A stretch of DNA of 64,000 nt from assembly GCF_000283515.1 (NCBI RefSeq), contig NC_015976.1:2636501-2700500 (forward strand), given 5' to 3'. Each line of letters begins with the position of its first letter. The first letter of the stretch is position 1. The translations under genes and the position numbers were made by a program. Origin of the DNA: Sphingobium sp. SYK-6 (lineage in GTDB: Bacteria > Pseudomonadota > Alphaproteobacteria > Sphingomonadales > Sphingomonadaceae). This document shows, piece after piece, positions 55,875 to 64,000 of this stretch. The notes under the pieces were generated by a model that did not search any database, was not told the origin of the DNA, and was given only the letters and a program-made list of their open reading frames with translations.

Positions 55875-57263
55875 TCAGGCCTTCTTGGTGCGCCAGCTGT
55901 CGGCATAGCCCGTGCGCGCCACGGCCGAGTACGGCACCGGCGCCACGACCGCCTTGATCTCCGTCTGCTCGTGCGGCTCGACGGTCGGCTTGGAGGTGCC
56001 GCCATTGGGCTCGCCCCAGAGCAGCGAGACTTCCGTGCCGGGCTTGGCATATTTGGGATCGATCATCGCGAGCGTGAGCATCTTGCCCTCGTTCGACGAG
56101 TAGCCGACCCAGGTCGAGACGCCGACATGCTTGCCGTCGACCAGCACCGAGTCATAGGGGTGCATCGAGTAGACCGCGCTCGGGAACTCGAAATATTTCG
56201 CACGACCGGAGTCCGAGAAATAGCTGCTCATCACGCGCAGCATGTCCTCGTCGTCCAGCGCCAGCGTCACCTTCTCGAGGTGCGGCTCGTTCGCCATCTT
56301 CTCCAGCGCTTCCTTGCCGATGAAGTCATGGTCGAACTTGACGATGATGCCATAGCCGATGTCCCAGGGCGTCAGGCCATAGCCTTCCAGGCTCTCGGGC
56401 ACATAGGAACCGCCGATGGAGCACTTGGCGCCATAGCTGTTCTCGCCGGCCCACTTGCGGAAGTCGGCCGAGCCTTCGCCGAAGAGATAGCCCGGGAACG
56501 GCGAGGGCACCCAGCCGGATTCCAGCGTGTTGGACGAATAGGCACGGCCGCCGACGAGCGCCAGCCCATGGTTCTTGCCGGCCGCGACCAGCGCCGAATG
56601 AACCGCCTCATAATCCGCCCAGGGACCATAGAGCTCATAGCCCGGCTGACCGGCCATGCCGTGACGCAGCGCGCCGACGGTCTTCCCGGCGATCTGGATG
56701 TCCGCCATGTTGAAGAATTTGAGGTCCGGCGGGGTCTGGCCCATCGCGTCCGTTAGGATCGCCATGGCGTTGGGGCCCTGCAGCTGGAAGCGATAGTGGC
56801 GACGCACGCCGTCGGTGCGCAGCGCGGTGCGCTCGTCACGGGTGAGCGTCACGTTCCACTTGCCGGTGGCGGCATGGAACTCGGCCCACTCGATGGCCGG
56901 CGCGCGGCCGACGAGGTTGAACTGGTTCTCGGCGAGATAGAACAGGATCACGTCGCCGATGACATAGCCCTCGGCCGTCACCGGAACCCACTGCTTGGCC
57001 TTGCCGGGCGCGAAGTTCTTGAAGCTGTTGATGCCGAGATAGTTGAGGAAGGCGAAGGCGTCGGGGCCTTCGACCATCAGCTCGACCATGTGGTAGCTCT
57101 GGTTGAAGAGCACGGCGGTCTTGGCCCATGCGCGCTGCTCGTTGCGCCAGTTGGAATATTCCGCCGGGACGCCGGGATAGACGTTCGGGCCGGTCTGCTG
57201 GTTGCGCAGGAAATCGACTGCATTTCCGGCATTGTCCAGCACATCTTGAAGACTTTTCGCCAT
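55875..57263 (-). CDS. desA: Tetrahydrofolate-dependent aryl O-demethylase (DesA/LigM family)
   Basis: A 462-aa protein of the glycine-cleavage-T/aminomethyltransferase fold that moves the methoxy methyl group of syringate or vanillate to tetrahydrofolate. Its opening 'MAKSLQDVLDNAGNAVDFLR', 'NQSYHMVELMVEGPDAF', 'KAKQWVPVTAEGYVIGDVIL' and 'VGGRAYSSNTLESGWVPSP' follow the DesA/LigM family closely, and I judge it nearer to DesA (syringate) than to LigM (vanillate, about 471 aa). It lies 23 bp downstream of an alpha/beta hydrolase gene, and the operator-like palindrome at 58053-58070 precedes both. Methyl-THF disposal genes are not in the window. Confidence 0.85.
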   Translation of the reverse strand: MAKSLQDVLDNAGNAVDFLRNQQTGPNVYPGVPAEYSNWRNEQRAWAKTAVLFNQSYHMVELMVEGPDAFAFLNYLGINSFKNFAPGKAKQWVPVTAEGYVIGDVILFYLAENQFNLVGRAPAIEWAEFHAATGKWNVTLTRDERTALRTDGVRRHYRFQLQGPNAMAILTDAMGQTPPDLKFFNMADIQIAGKTVGALRHGMAGQPGYELYGPWADYEAVHSALVAAGKNHGLALVGGRAYSSNTLESGWVPSPFPGYLFGEGSADFRKWAGENSYGAKCSIGGSYVPESLEGYGLTPWDIGYGIIVKFDHDFIGKEALEKMANEPHLEKVTLALDDEDMLRVMSSYFSDSGRAKYFEFPSAVYSMHPYDSVLVDGKHVGVSTWVGYSSNEGKMLTLAMIDPKYAKPGTEVSLLWGEPNGGTSKPTVEPHEQTEIKAVVAPVPYSAVARTGYADSWRTKKA

Positions 57264-57286
57264 TCTACTCTCCTTCAGACTAAAGT

Positions 57287-58039
57287 TCAGGAATTCAGGA
57301 TTCTGTCTTTTTCCGCGGCGTGCGCCGCATCCAGCCAGGACGCGAGGACCCGCGTCATCGCCGCTGGCTGCTCGACCGGGACCATGTGGCCCGCGTCGGG
57401 AATGATCGTCAGCGTCGCGCCGGGAATCGCGGCGGCGATGGCTTCATGCTGCACCGGCGGTGCCCAGGCATCATCGGCGCCGGTGGCCACGAGCACGGGG
57501 CAGCGGATGGCCGGCAGCAGGCTTTCCACTTCCGGGCGCGCAAGCAGGGCGCGCATCTGCCGCTCATACATGTCGAGACCGGCATCGCTGCACATCTGCC
57601 ACAGCATGTCCATCAGGCCCGGGCGCGAGCGATTGGCCTCGCCGACCATCGGGGGAAGCCATGCATCGATGAGGGCATCCATGCCCTGCTCCACGCCGCG
57701 CGCCAGCAGGGCAAAGCGACCATCGGCCTCGCCGGGCCGGGGCAAGTGAATGCCGGTGCTGATGAGGCCAAGGCCCGCAACCCGCTCCGGTGCGCGGCGA
57801 ATGATCTCCAGCGCGACCCGGCCGCCCATGGAATGGCCGACCACGACAAAGCGCTCCGGCGCCTGCGCAAGCACCTGCTCGGCCATGGCGCCAAGGCTGT
57901 CCGCTTCCCCATAGCCCGCAACCGCCGTCACCGGCTGATGCGCGCCCAGGGCCTCGGCCTGCGGTGCCCAGATACGGTCATCGCAGATCAGGCCGGGCAA
58001 CAACAGCAGGGGCGCTGCCTTGGAAGGCGAGTGACTCAT
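57287..58039 (-). CDS. Alpha/beta hydrolase
   Basis: A 250-aa serine hydrolase with the nucleophile elbow 'VVVGHSMGGRVALEII' (Ser70), acid region 'VATGADDAWAPP' and His in 'PDAGHMVPVEQP'. The cap region lacks distinctive features. It is the first gene of a two-gene operon with desA and has the 18-bp perfect palindrome 14 bp upstream of its ATG (58039). Candidate roles are hydrolysis of an ester-linked aromatic (e.g. a hydroxycinnamate or syringate ester) or of a cleavage product. The substrate is unknown. Confidence 0.85.
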   Translation of the reverse strand: MSHSPSKAAPLLLLPGLICDDRIWAPQAEALGAHQPVTAVAGYGEADSLGAMAEQVLAQAPERFVVVGHSMGGRVALEIIRRAPERVAGLGLISTGIHLPRPGEADGRFALLARGVEQGMDALIDAWLPPMVGEANRSRPGLMDMLWQMCSDAGLDMYERQMRALLARPEVESLLPAIRCPVLVATGADDAWAPPVQHEAIAAAIPGATLTIIPDAGHMVPVEQPAAMTRVLASWLDAAHAAEKDRILNS

Positions 58040-58052
58040 GGAAATCCGATGT

Positions 58053-58070
58053 TCTTCGTATATACGAAGA
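58053..58070. promoter_or_regulatory. Perfect 18-bp palindrome upstream of the hydrolase-desA operon
   Basis: TCTTCGTATATACGAAGA reads identically on both strands and sits 14-31 bp before the hydrolase start codon, in a position to overlap the transcription start or 5' leader. Such a site suits a dimeric repressor; the nearby IclR-type protein is the best candidate. Confidence 0.65.
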
Positions 58071-58191
58071 TTTCATCTACTCGAAGACCGGCGTGAATGC
58101 CAGCCCCAAATGTGCAGCACGCGCACAATTGAAAGGTCATGCTGCGGCACGACGCGCAGCATTTGCCGCACGTCGTGCAGAGGGAAACCGG

Positions 58192-60321
58192 TCAGTCCAC
58201 CAGCATCAGGGCGTCGAGCGCAATGGCCCCCTGCCCCTCGGGATAGACGACCACCGGATTGAGATCGAGTTCCTGGATGCGCGGTTCGCCGCGCAGCAAT
58301 CGGCCGACCTGGCCGATCAGCTCCGCCACCGCCCCCACGTCCAGCGCGGGCGATCCGCGATAACCGTGCAGCAAAGCGGCCTGCTTGAGCTTGCCGAGCT
58401 CGGCGACGATCGCCTCCTTCGTCATGTCCGGCGAGAGCAGGCGCACATCCTGCAGGATCTCGGCCGTCACGCCCCCGAAGCCGGCGAGGATCACCGGACC
58501 CCATTGCGGATCGTTCTTCGCGCCGACGATCAGTTCCAGACCCCGCGCGCCCATCGCCTCGATCAGCACGCCGTCGAGAATGATGGAGGCGTCATAGCGC
58601 TTCACGTCCGCGAACATCTTGTCCCAGGCCGCGCGGATCGCCTCGGCCCCGACGAGATTGAGCGCCACGCCACCGGCATCGCTCTTGTGGCTGAGCGCGG
58701 CGGCCTGCGCCTTCATCACCACCGGGCCGCCGATCGCTTCTGCCGCGGCGATGGCATCCTCGACCGTTGCAGCAAACTGGCCCTTGGGAAAGCTGATGCC
58801 GAGCGGGGCAAGCAGCGCCTTCGCCTTATATTCGGGCACGACGCCCTTCTCGCTCGCCAGCGCGGGCACGCTTGCCGGCGCCGCATCCGTCCTGCTCGCA
58901 TCGCGCGCACCGGCAGCGGAAAGGCGGCGGATGGCACGCAGCGCGCGCTCCGTGGTCGGGAAATAGGGAATGCCTTCGGCGCGCAGTTGCTCGATCCAGT
59001 CGGCAGGCACATCGGCGCCTTCGTCCACGCCGCCGAAGATCACCGGCTTGGTCGCCTTGAGCTCGCGCACGGCCTTGAGGAACGGCGGCAGCTTGATGCC
59101 GATGGTCGCCGGATTGGTCTGGATGATCCCGGCGAAGATCGTGCCGACACGATCATCCTCGAACAGGGCCGCCAGCGTGCGATAATACATGTCCGGATCG
59201 ACCAGCCCCTGTGCGGTCAGGTCGAGCGGATTGCTGACCGGCACGAACTCGGGCAGCGCCGCCCGCAGCGCCGGCGCATTACCGTCATCGAGGGTCGGCA
59301 GCGCCAGCTCCAACTCCTCGGCCAGATCGAGCGTCAGCGCCTTGAGCGCGCCGGACTCGCCCAGCACCGCCGTGCCGCCGCTCGGCAGCGCGGGGCAGCG
59401 CGCGGCGATCTCGGTGATGTCGCCCAGTTCCTCCAGCGTCTCGGCCACGACCACGCCGGCCCGCTCCACCTTGGCGCGCATCAGCTTGTAGTCGCCGGCC
59501 ATGGCGCCGGTATGCGTCGCGGCGGATTCGCGCGCGGCGCTGCTCTTGCCGGGGTGCAGCAGGACGACCAGCTTGCCCGCCGCATTCGCCTTGTCCATCA
59601 GTGCGAGGAAGCGGGCGGGATCGCGGAACTGCTCGACGATCATCGCGATGATCCGCGTCTTCTCGTCGGCGATCATGAACTCGACATAATCCTCGACGCC
59701 GCTGCCGGCCTCGTTGCCGGTCGAGACGGAGTAAGTGAGGTCGAGCGTGCGGCTCTCCAGCATCACGGCGAGCACGGCCGCCATGGCGCCGCTCTGCGAG
59801 ACGATGCCCACGCCCCCGGGGCTCGGCGCCTTGATGTCGGTATCGATGAAGGTCAGCGGGATGCGGTCGAGATAATTTACCGAGCCGAGGCAATTGGGCC
59901 CTTCCACCACGATGCCCGCCTCATGCGCGATGCGGCCGATCTCCTGCTGGTCGGCCATGCCCTGCTCGCCGCCCTCGGCGAAGCCCGCGGCAAAGATGAT
60001 CGCGGCGCCGGCCTTGCGCGCGGCAAGCTGGCGCATGGTGTCGAGCACGGCGACGCGCGGAATGGCGAGGATCGCGCAGTCGACGCCTTCGGGCAGCGCG
60101 TCAACGCTCGGCACCGCAGGGCGTCCGCTGATCGTCTCGCGCTTGGGATTGACGAGATGGATGTCGCCGGGGAATTCGTTTCGGACGAGGTTGGCAAGCA
60201 CGCTCGCGCCAAGCGAGCCGGGCGTTTCCGATGCTCCGACGATCGCGATGGACCGGGGGCGCAGCAGGCGATTGATGTCACGCGCCCCAGCCTGGGGACG
60301 CACTCCGGCCTCAACCGTCAT
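58192..60321 (-). CDS. ferA: Feruloyl-CoA synthetase, NDP-forming acyl-CoA ligase type
   Basis: A 709-aa ATP-dependent ligase that makes feruloyl-CoA (and other hydroxycinnamoyl-CoAs). It is of the acyl-CoA synthetase (NDP-forming) superfamily rather than AMP-forming: an N-terminal CoA-binding domain ('PRSIAIVGASETPGSLGASV'), succinyl-CoA-ligase-like domains with 'VSQSGAMAAVLAVML' and the likely phosphohistidine in 'THTGAMAGDYKLMRAKVE', then a C-terminal ATP-grasp domain ('VVMKAQAAALSHKSDAGGVAL'). The SYK-6 enzyme FerA has, as I recall, this architecture. AAGGAG precedes ATG 60321. It is cotranscribed after ferB, with a hairpin in the 120-bp gap. Confidence 0.88.
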   Translation of the reverse strand: MTVEAGVRPQAGARDINRLLRPRSIAIVGASETPGSLGASVLANLVRNEFPGDIHLVNPKRETISGRPAVPSVDALPEGVDCAILAIPRVAVLDTMRQLAARKAGAAIIFAAGFAEGGEQGMADQQEIGRIAHEAGIVVEGPNCLGSVNYLDRIPLTFIDTDIKAPSPGGVGIVSQSGAMAAVLAVMLESRTLDLTYSVSTGNEAGSGVEDYVEFMIADEKTRIIAMIVEQFRDPARFLALMDKANAAGKLVVLLHPGKSSAARESAATHTGAMAGDYKLMRAKVERAGVVVAETLEELGDITEIAARCPALPSGGTAVLGESGALKALTLDLAEELELALPTLDDGNAPALRAALPEFVPVSNPLDLTAQGLVDPDMYYRTLAALFEDDRVGTIFAGIIQTNPATIGIKLPPFLKAVRELKATKPVIFGGVDEGADVPADWIEQLRAEGIPYFPTTERALRAIRRLSAAGARDASRTDAAPASVPALASEKGVVPEYKAKALLAPLGISFPKGQFAATVEDAIAAAEAIGGPVVMKAQAAALSHKSDAGGVALNLVGAEAIRAAWDKMFADVKRYDASIILDGVLIEAMGARGLELIVGAKNDPQWGPVILAGFGGVTAEILQDVRLLSPDMTKEAIVAELGKLKQAALLHGYRGSPALDVGAVAELIGQVGRLLRGEPRIQELDLNPVVVYPEGQGAIALDALMLVD

Positions 60322-60405
60322 ATCTCAACTCTCCTTAGCGGAACCAAATACTGGCAGATCAAGCCATTTCCCGCGTGGCGACGGGCGGCGCAAACCGGGA
60401 TGGAC

Positions 60406-60435
60406 GAGGCGGCCGGGAAGATGCCCGGCCGCCTC
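60406..60435 (-). terminator. Strong hairpin in the ferB-ferA intergenic region
   Basis: Perfect 12-bp GC-rich arms GAGGCGGCCGGG and CCCGGCCGCCTC around a 6-nt loop, 6 bp after the ferB stop. There is no T-run on the transcribed side, so it may be a partial terminator or an mRNA-stabilising 3' end that separates ferB and ferA expression. Confidence 0.65.
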
Positions 60436-60441
60436 CTGTCA

Positions 60442-61296
60442 TCAGACCTCGGTCTTGGTCTTGTCATAGTGCCCGAGACCGGGCTTGAACGTCTTGTCGT
60501 CGAGGAACTGCTTCATCGCGACATGCCGGCCGTCCGACTTGTCGAACCAGTTGAGGCCTTCCTGCAGGCGGATCAGATAGTCTTCCGCATTGTCGTACGT
60601 CATTTCCTTGACCCGACGCACGGCATCCTTCGTGTACTTCACCGTCGCCCAGTTCTTCTGGATGAGCGTCTCGGCGACCTGCTTCACACGGGCCTTGAGC
60701 TGATCGGCGGGCATCGACTCATTGACGAGATTGTAGCGCGCCGCGTCCTGGCCCGAGAGATTCTCGCCCATCATGGCGTGGTACATGGCGACCCGCATCG
60801 GCATGAGGTCGACCGCGACTTTCGTCGCGCCGCCGCCGGGCAGGATACCCCAGTTCACTTCGGAAAGACCGAACTGCGCCTCGTCCGCCGCGAAGGCGAG
60901 ATCGCAAGCGAAGAGCGGGCCATAAGCGCCGCCGAAGCACCAGCCATGGACCATGGCGATGGTCGGCTTCTGATACCAGCGCAGACGCTCCCACCAGGTA
61001 TAGGCCTCGCGCTGTGCCTTGCGCGTGCCGGCCAGACCCTCGGCCTCCGTCTCGCGAAAATATTCCTTGAGGTCCATGCCCGCGCACCAGGCCGGACCTT
61101 CGCCGCCGAGCACCAGCACGCCGACATCGTCGCGGAACTCGAGCTCGGTGAGCACCTTCAGCATCTGGCGGTTGAGCTTGGGGCTCTGCGCATTCCGCTT
61201 GGTGGGGCGGTTATAATAGACCCACGCCACGTTGTTCACGATCTCGTAGCGGACGGTATCCTCTTCCCGTTCCACCGGCTTATTCTCCTCGGACAT
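60442..61296 (-). CDS. ferB: Hydroxycinnamoyl-CoA hydratase/lyase (feruloyl-CoA hydratase/lyase)
   Basis: A 284-aa crotonase-fold enzyme that hydrates feruloyl-CoA and splits it into vanillin and acetyl-CoA (and p-coumaroyl-CoA into 4-hydroxybenzaldehyde). Diagnostic segments are 'YNRPTKRNAQSPKLNRQML', 'GGEGPAWCAGMDLKEYFRE' and 'FGLSEVNWGILPGGGATKV' with the catalytic Glu. 'NWGILPGG' and 'AWCAGMDLKEYF' are typical of HCHL/Ech rather than of ordinary enoyl-CoA hydratases. It is divergent from a MarR regulator with an operator between them, and ferA follows, matching the ferBA/ferC arrangement of SYK-6. Confidence 0.93.
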   Translation of the reverse strand: MSEENKPVEREEDTVRYEIVNNVAWVYYNRPTKRNAQSPKLNRQMLKVLTELEFRDDVGVLVLGGEGPAWCAGMDLKEYFRETEAEGLAGTRKAQREAYTWWERLRWYQKPTIAMVHGWCFGGAYGPLFACDLAFAADEAQFGLSEVNWGILPGGGATKVAVDLMPMRVAMYHAMMGENLSGQDAARYNLVNESMPADQLKARVKQVAETLIQKNWATVKYTKDAVRRVKEMTYDNAEDYLIRLQEGLNWFDKSDGRHVAMKQFLDDKTFKPGLGHYDKTKTEV

Positions 61297-61320
61297 GCGA
61301 TTTTCCTTTTCAGGCCAATT

Positions 61321-61339
61321 ATGCTATAAGCCATAGCAT
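61321..61339. promoter_or_regulatory. MarR-type operator between ferB and the regulator gene
   Basis: ATGCTATAAGCCATAGCAT has perfect 7-bp inverted arms around a 5-bp centre. It lies 25 bp before the ferB start and 44 bp before the regulator start, so one site could repress both promoters. Confidence 0.75.
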
Positions 61340-61382
61340 TCACCGCCGATGGGAGCAAGCCATCGAACGAGGTCAGGGAAAC

Positions 61383-61859
61383 ATGGGCGAACGAATGAGG
61401 CAGGACGATCAGGACGCCGGGACCGGCAGCACGGATGCACCGGCAGCGCTGCTCCCCAGCCCGCTCGACAATATGCTGGGCTATCGCATCCGGCGCGCCT
61501 CGATGGCCATGATGCATGATCTGGCCCATGCGCTGCGGCCCTTCGACATCAGCGTGGGTGAAGCGTCCCTGCTCATCATGGTCGGCGCTAATCCCGGCTG
61601 CCGACAAAGCGATCTCGGCCGCGCCCTCGAGATCAAGCGCGCGAACATGACGCCGCTCGTCGGCCGCCTGAAGGCCCGGGGCCTCATCACCGACGCGCCG
61701 ATCGACGGGCGATCGCTCAGCCTCACGCTCACGGAAGAGGGAGAAGCCCTGCAGAAAGTCCTGCTGGCGCATGCCCAGACCAGCAACGACCGCTTCCGCA
61801 AACGCCTCGCGCTCGACGAAAAGGATCTGATCGCCGCCATGGCCGCCCTGGCACGCTGA
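61383..61859 (+). CDS. ferC: MarR-family repressor of ferulate catabolism
   Basis: A 158-aa MarR-type winged-helix dimer: '[40 protein letters not shown]' (quoted in part) is the DNA-recognition region, and '[21 protein letters not shown]' is the wing. It is divergent from ferB with a palindromic operator in the 86-bp gap. In SYK-6, FerC represses ferBA and is released by hydroxycinnamoyl-CoA thioesters; the same organisation is seen here, so the name is transferred on context as well as family. The start ATG 61383 is followed by two further in-frame Met codons nearby. Confidence 0.88.
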   Translation: MGERMRQDDQDAGTGSTDAPAALLPSPLDNMLGYRIRRASMAMMHDLAHALRPFDISVGEASLLIMVGANPGCRQSDLGRALEIKRANMTPLVGRLKARGLITDAPIDGRSLSLTLTEEGEALQKVLLAHAQTSNDRFRKRLALDEKDLIAAMAALAR

Positions 61860-61941
61860 GGCGCCGCGCGGACAGGCCTCGAAAAAGCCCGTCGCTTTGC
61901 TCTTCCCCCCGCAACGCAAAGCTGATAGCGGGCCTCTCCAC

Positions 61942-62018
<77 letters not shown>

Positions 62019-62278
62019 AAGCCTCCCCATGAAATCAGCACGTCAAGCGGGACTCCCCAGCGGCCTTTGAGTTCGACCTGGCGGGCGCCTCGCAAACCCG
62101 GACGACGTTGGCGCGGCCAGCGGGCTTTCCCACGACCTTTGCGAGCTGCCTCCACAATTCACGAGCCTCGCAGCCGTCAGCGACGTTCGCTGCCAACCTT
62201 TTCCGATTGGGGCGATTACGTATTGATCCTGACACGATGTCAGACCCTACATCGTCATGCGTCGGAAGGAGCAAGACG
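62019..62278. other. 260-bp region between tRNA-Arg and the copper ATPase gene
   Basis: No gene is recognised. A 79-codon minus-strand frame (62035-62274) crosses it but has no family resemblance and covers the ATPase promoter. The 3' part (62210-62245) is AT-rich and includes an inverted repeat. It may hold the remains of an inserted element behind the tRNA; no integrase or repeated tRNA end is visible. Confidence 0.5.
62229..62243. promoter_or_regulatory. Inverted repeat before the copper ATPase gene
   Basis: CTGACACGATGTCAG has perfect 6-bp arms (CTGACA, TGTCAG) around CGA and lies 35 bp before the ATG. It fits an operator for a metal-responsive regulator, but does not match a CueR-type consensus that I can identify. 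Confidence 0.4.

Positions 62279-64000
<1,722 letters not shown>

Noticed and set aside
58147..58178. GCACGACG / CGTCGTGC inverted repeat downstream of ferA
   Set aside because: The 16-nt loop and short 8-bp arms make it a weak terminator; it could be chance in GC-rich DNA.
57964..61329. A 1121-codon open frame antisense to ferA and ferB
   Set aside because: It mirrors the codon structure of the opposite strand in GC-rich DNA, has no recognisable domain, and conflicts with two clear enzyme genes.
62035..62274. A 79-codon minus-strand frame between tRNA-Arg and the copper ATPase
   Set aside because: No family resemblance, no ribosome binding site seen, and it would span the ATPase promoter; it may be a remnant at most.

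Overview
The window comes from a GC-rich alphaproteobacterium, almost certainly a sphingomonad (Sphingobium/Novosphingobium type). The reasons are the TonB-dependent receptor, the PhaR/PHA genes, the ScfR-controlled propionate cluster and, above all, a block resembling the lignin-monomer genes desA, ferA, ferB and ferC of Sphingobium sp. SYK-6. That comparison is from memory; no search was run. Nearly all of the 64 kb is coding. I saw no phage, insertion sequence or CRISPR array.

Layout. 1-8.4 kb: housekeeping genes, namely a partial Tat-exported M24 peptidase, ETF:ubiquinone oxidoreductase, a UDG-like protein overlapping a lytic transglycosylase and moaB, an OmpA-like protein and proS. 8.7-11.1 kb: a TonB-dependent receptor. 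11.3-14.3 kb: phaR, a short PhaC-like hydrolase and phaA. 14.5-18.7 kb: a hybrid HWE histidine kinase, alr and an MHS-type transporter. 18.7-30 kb: a minus-strand propionyl-CoA/methylmalonyl-CoA locus (pccB, a small membrane protein, thiolase, epimerase, enoyl-CoA hydratase, mutase, metY-like, bioB, pccA), divergent from an ScfR-type regulator with a cluster of TTTGCnAA-like sites between them. 31.5-37.8 kb: gor, pgi, lepB-rnc-era and a GST. 38-41.4 kb: a BKACE-family enzyme with an altered metal motif, a hypothetical protein and a Kef-type antiporter. 41.4-46.6 kb: a phasin, then phaC, a MaoC-phosphotransacetylase fusion and ackA. 46.6-47.3 kb: a sulfite-oxidase-like protein.

47.5-61.9 kb is the most interesting part. 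It is an aromatic catabolic island holding a VOC enzyme, a 2,4'-dihydroxyacetophenone-dioxygenase-like cupin, an SDR, two zinc alcohol dehydrogenases, a benzoylformate-decarboxylase-like enzyme, a second BKACE, an IclR regulator, a second cupin, a DUF4169 protein, a DesA/LigM O-demethylase, an alpha/beta hydrolase, and ferA, ferB and ferC. FerA/FerB turn hydroxycinnamates into benzaldehydes and DesA removes methyl groups. The 47.5-54.4 kb genes have the chemistry needed to shorten two- and three-carbon aryl side chains. Several palindromes mark candidate operators.

The window ends with tRNA-Arg(CCG) and a copper-type P1B ATPase cut by the right edge. Acetyl-CoA and propionyl-CoA from aromatic catabolism could feed the PHA and methylmalonyl-CoA branches encoded here.
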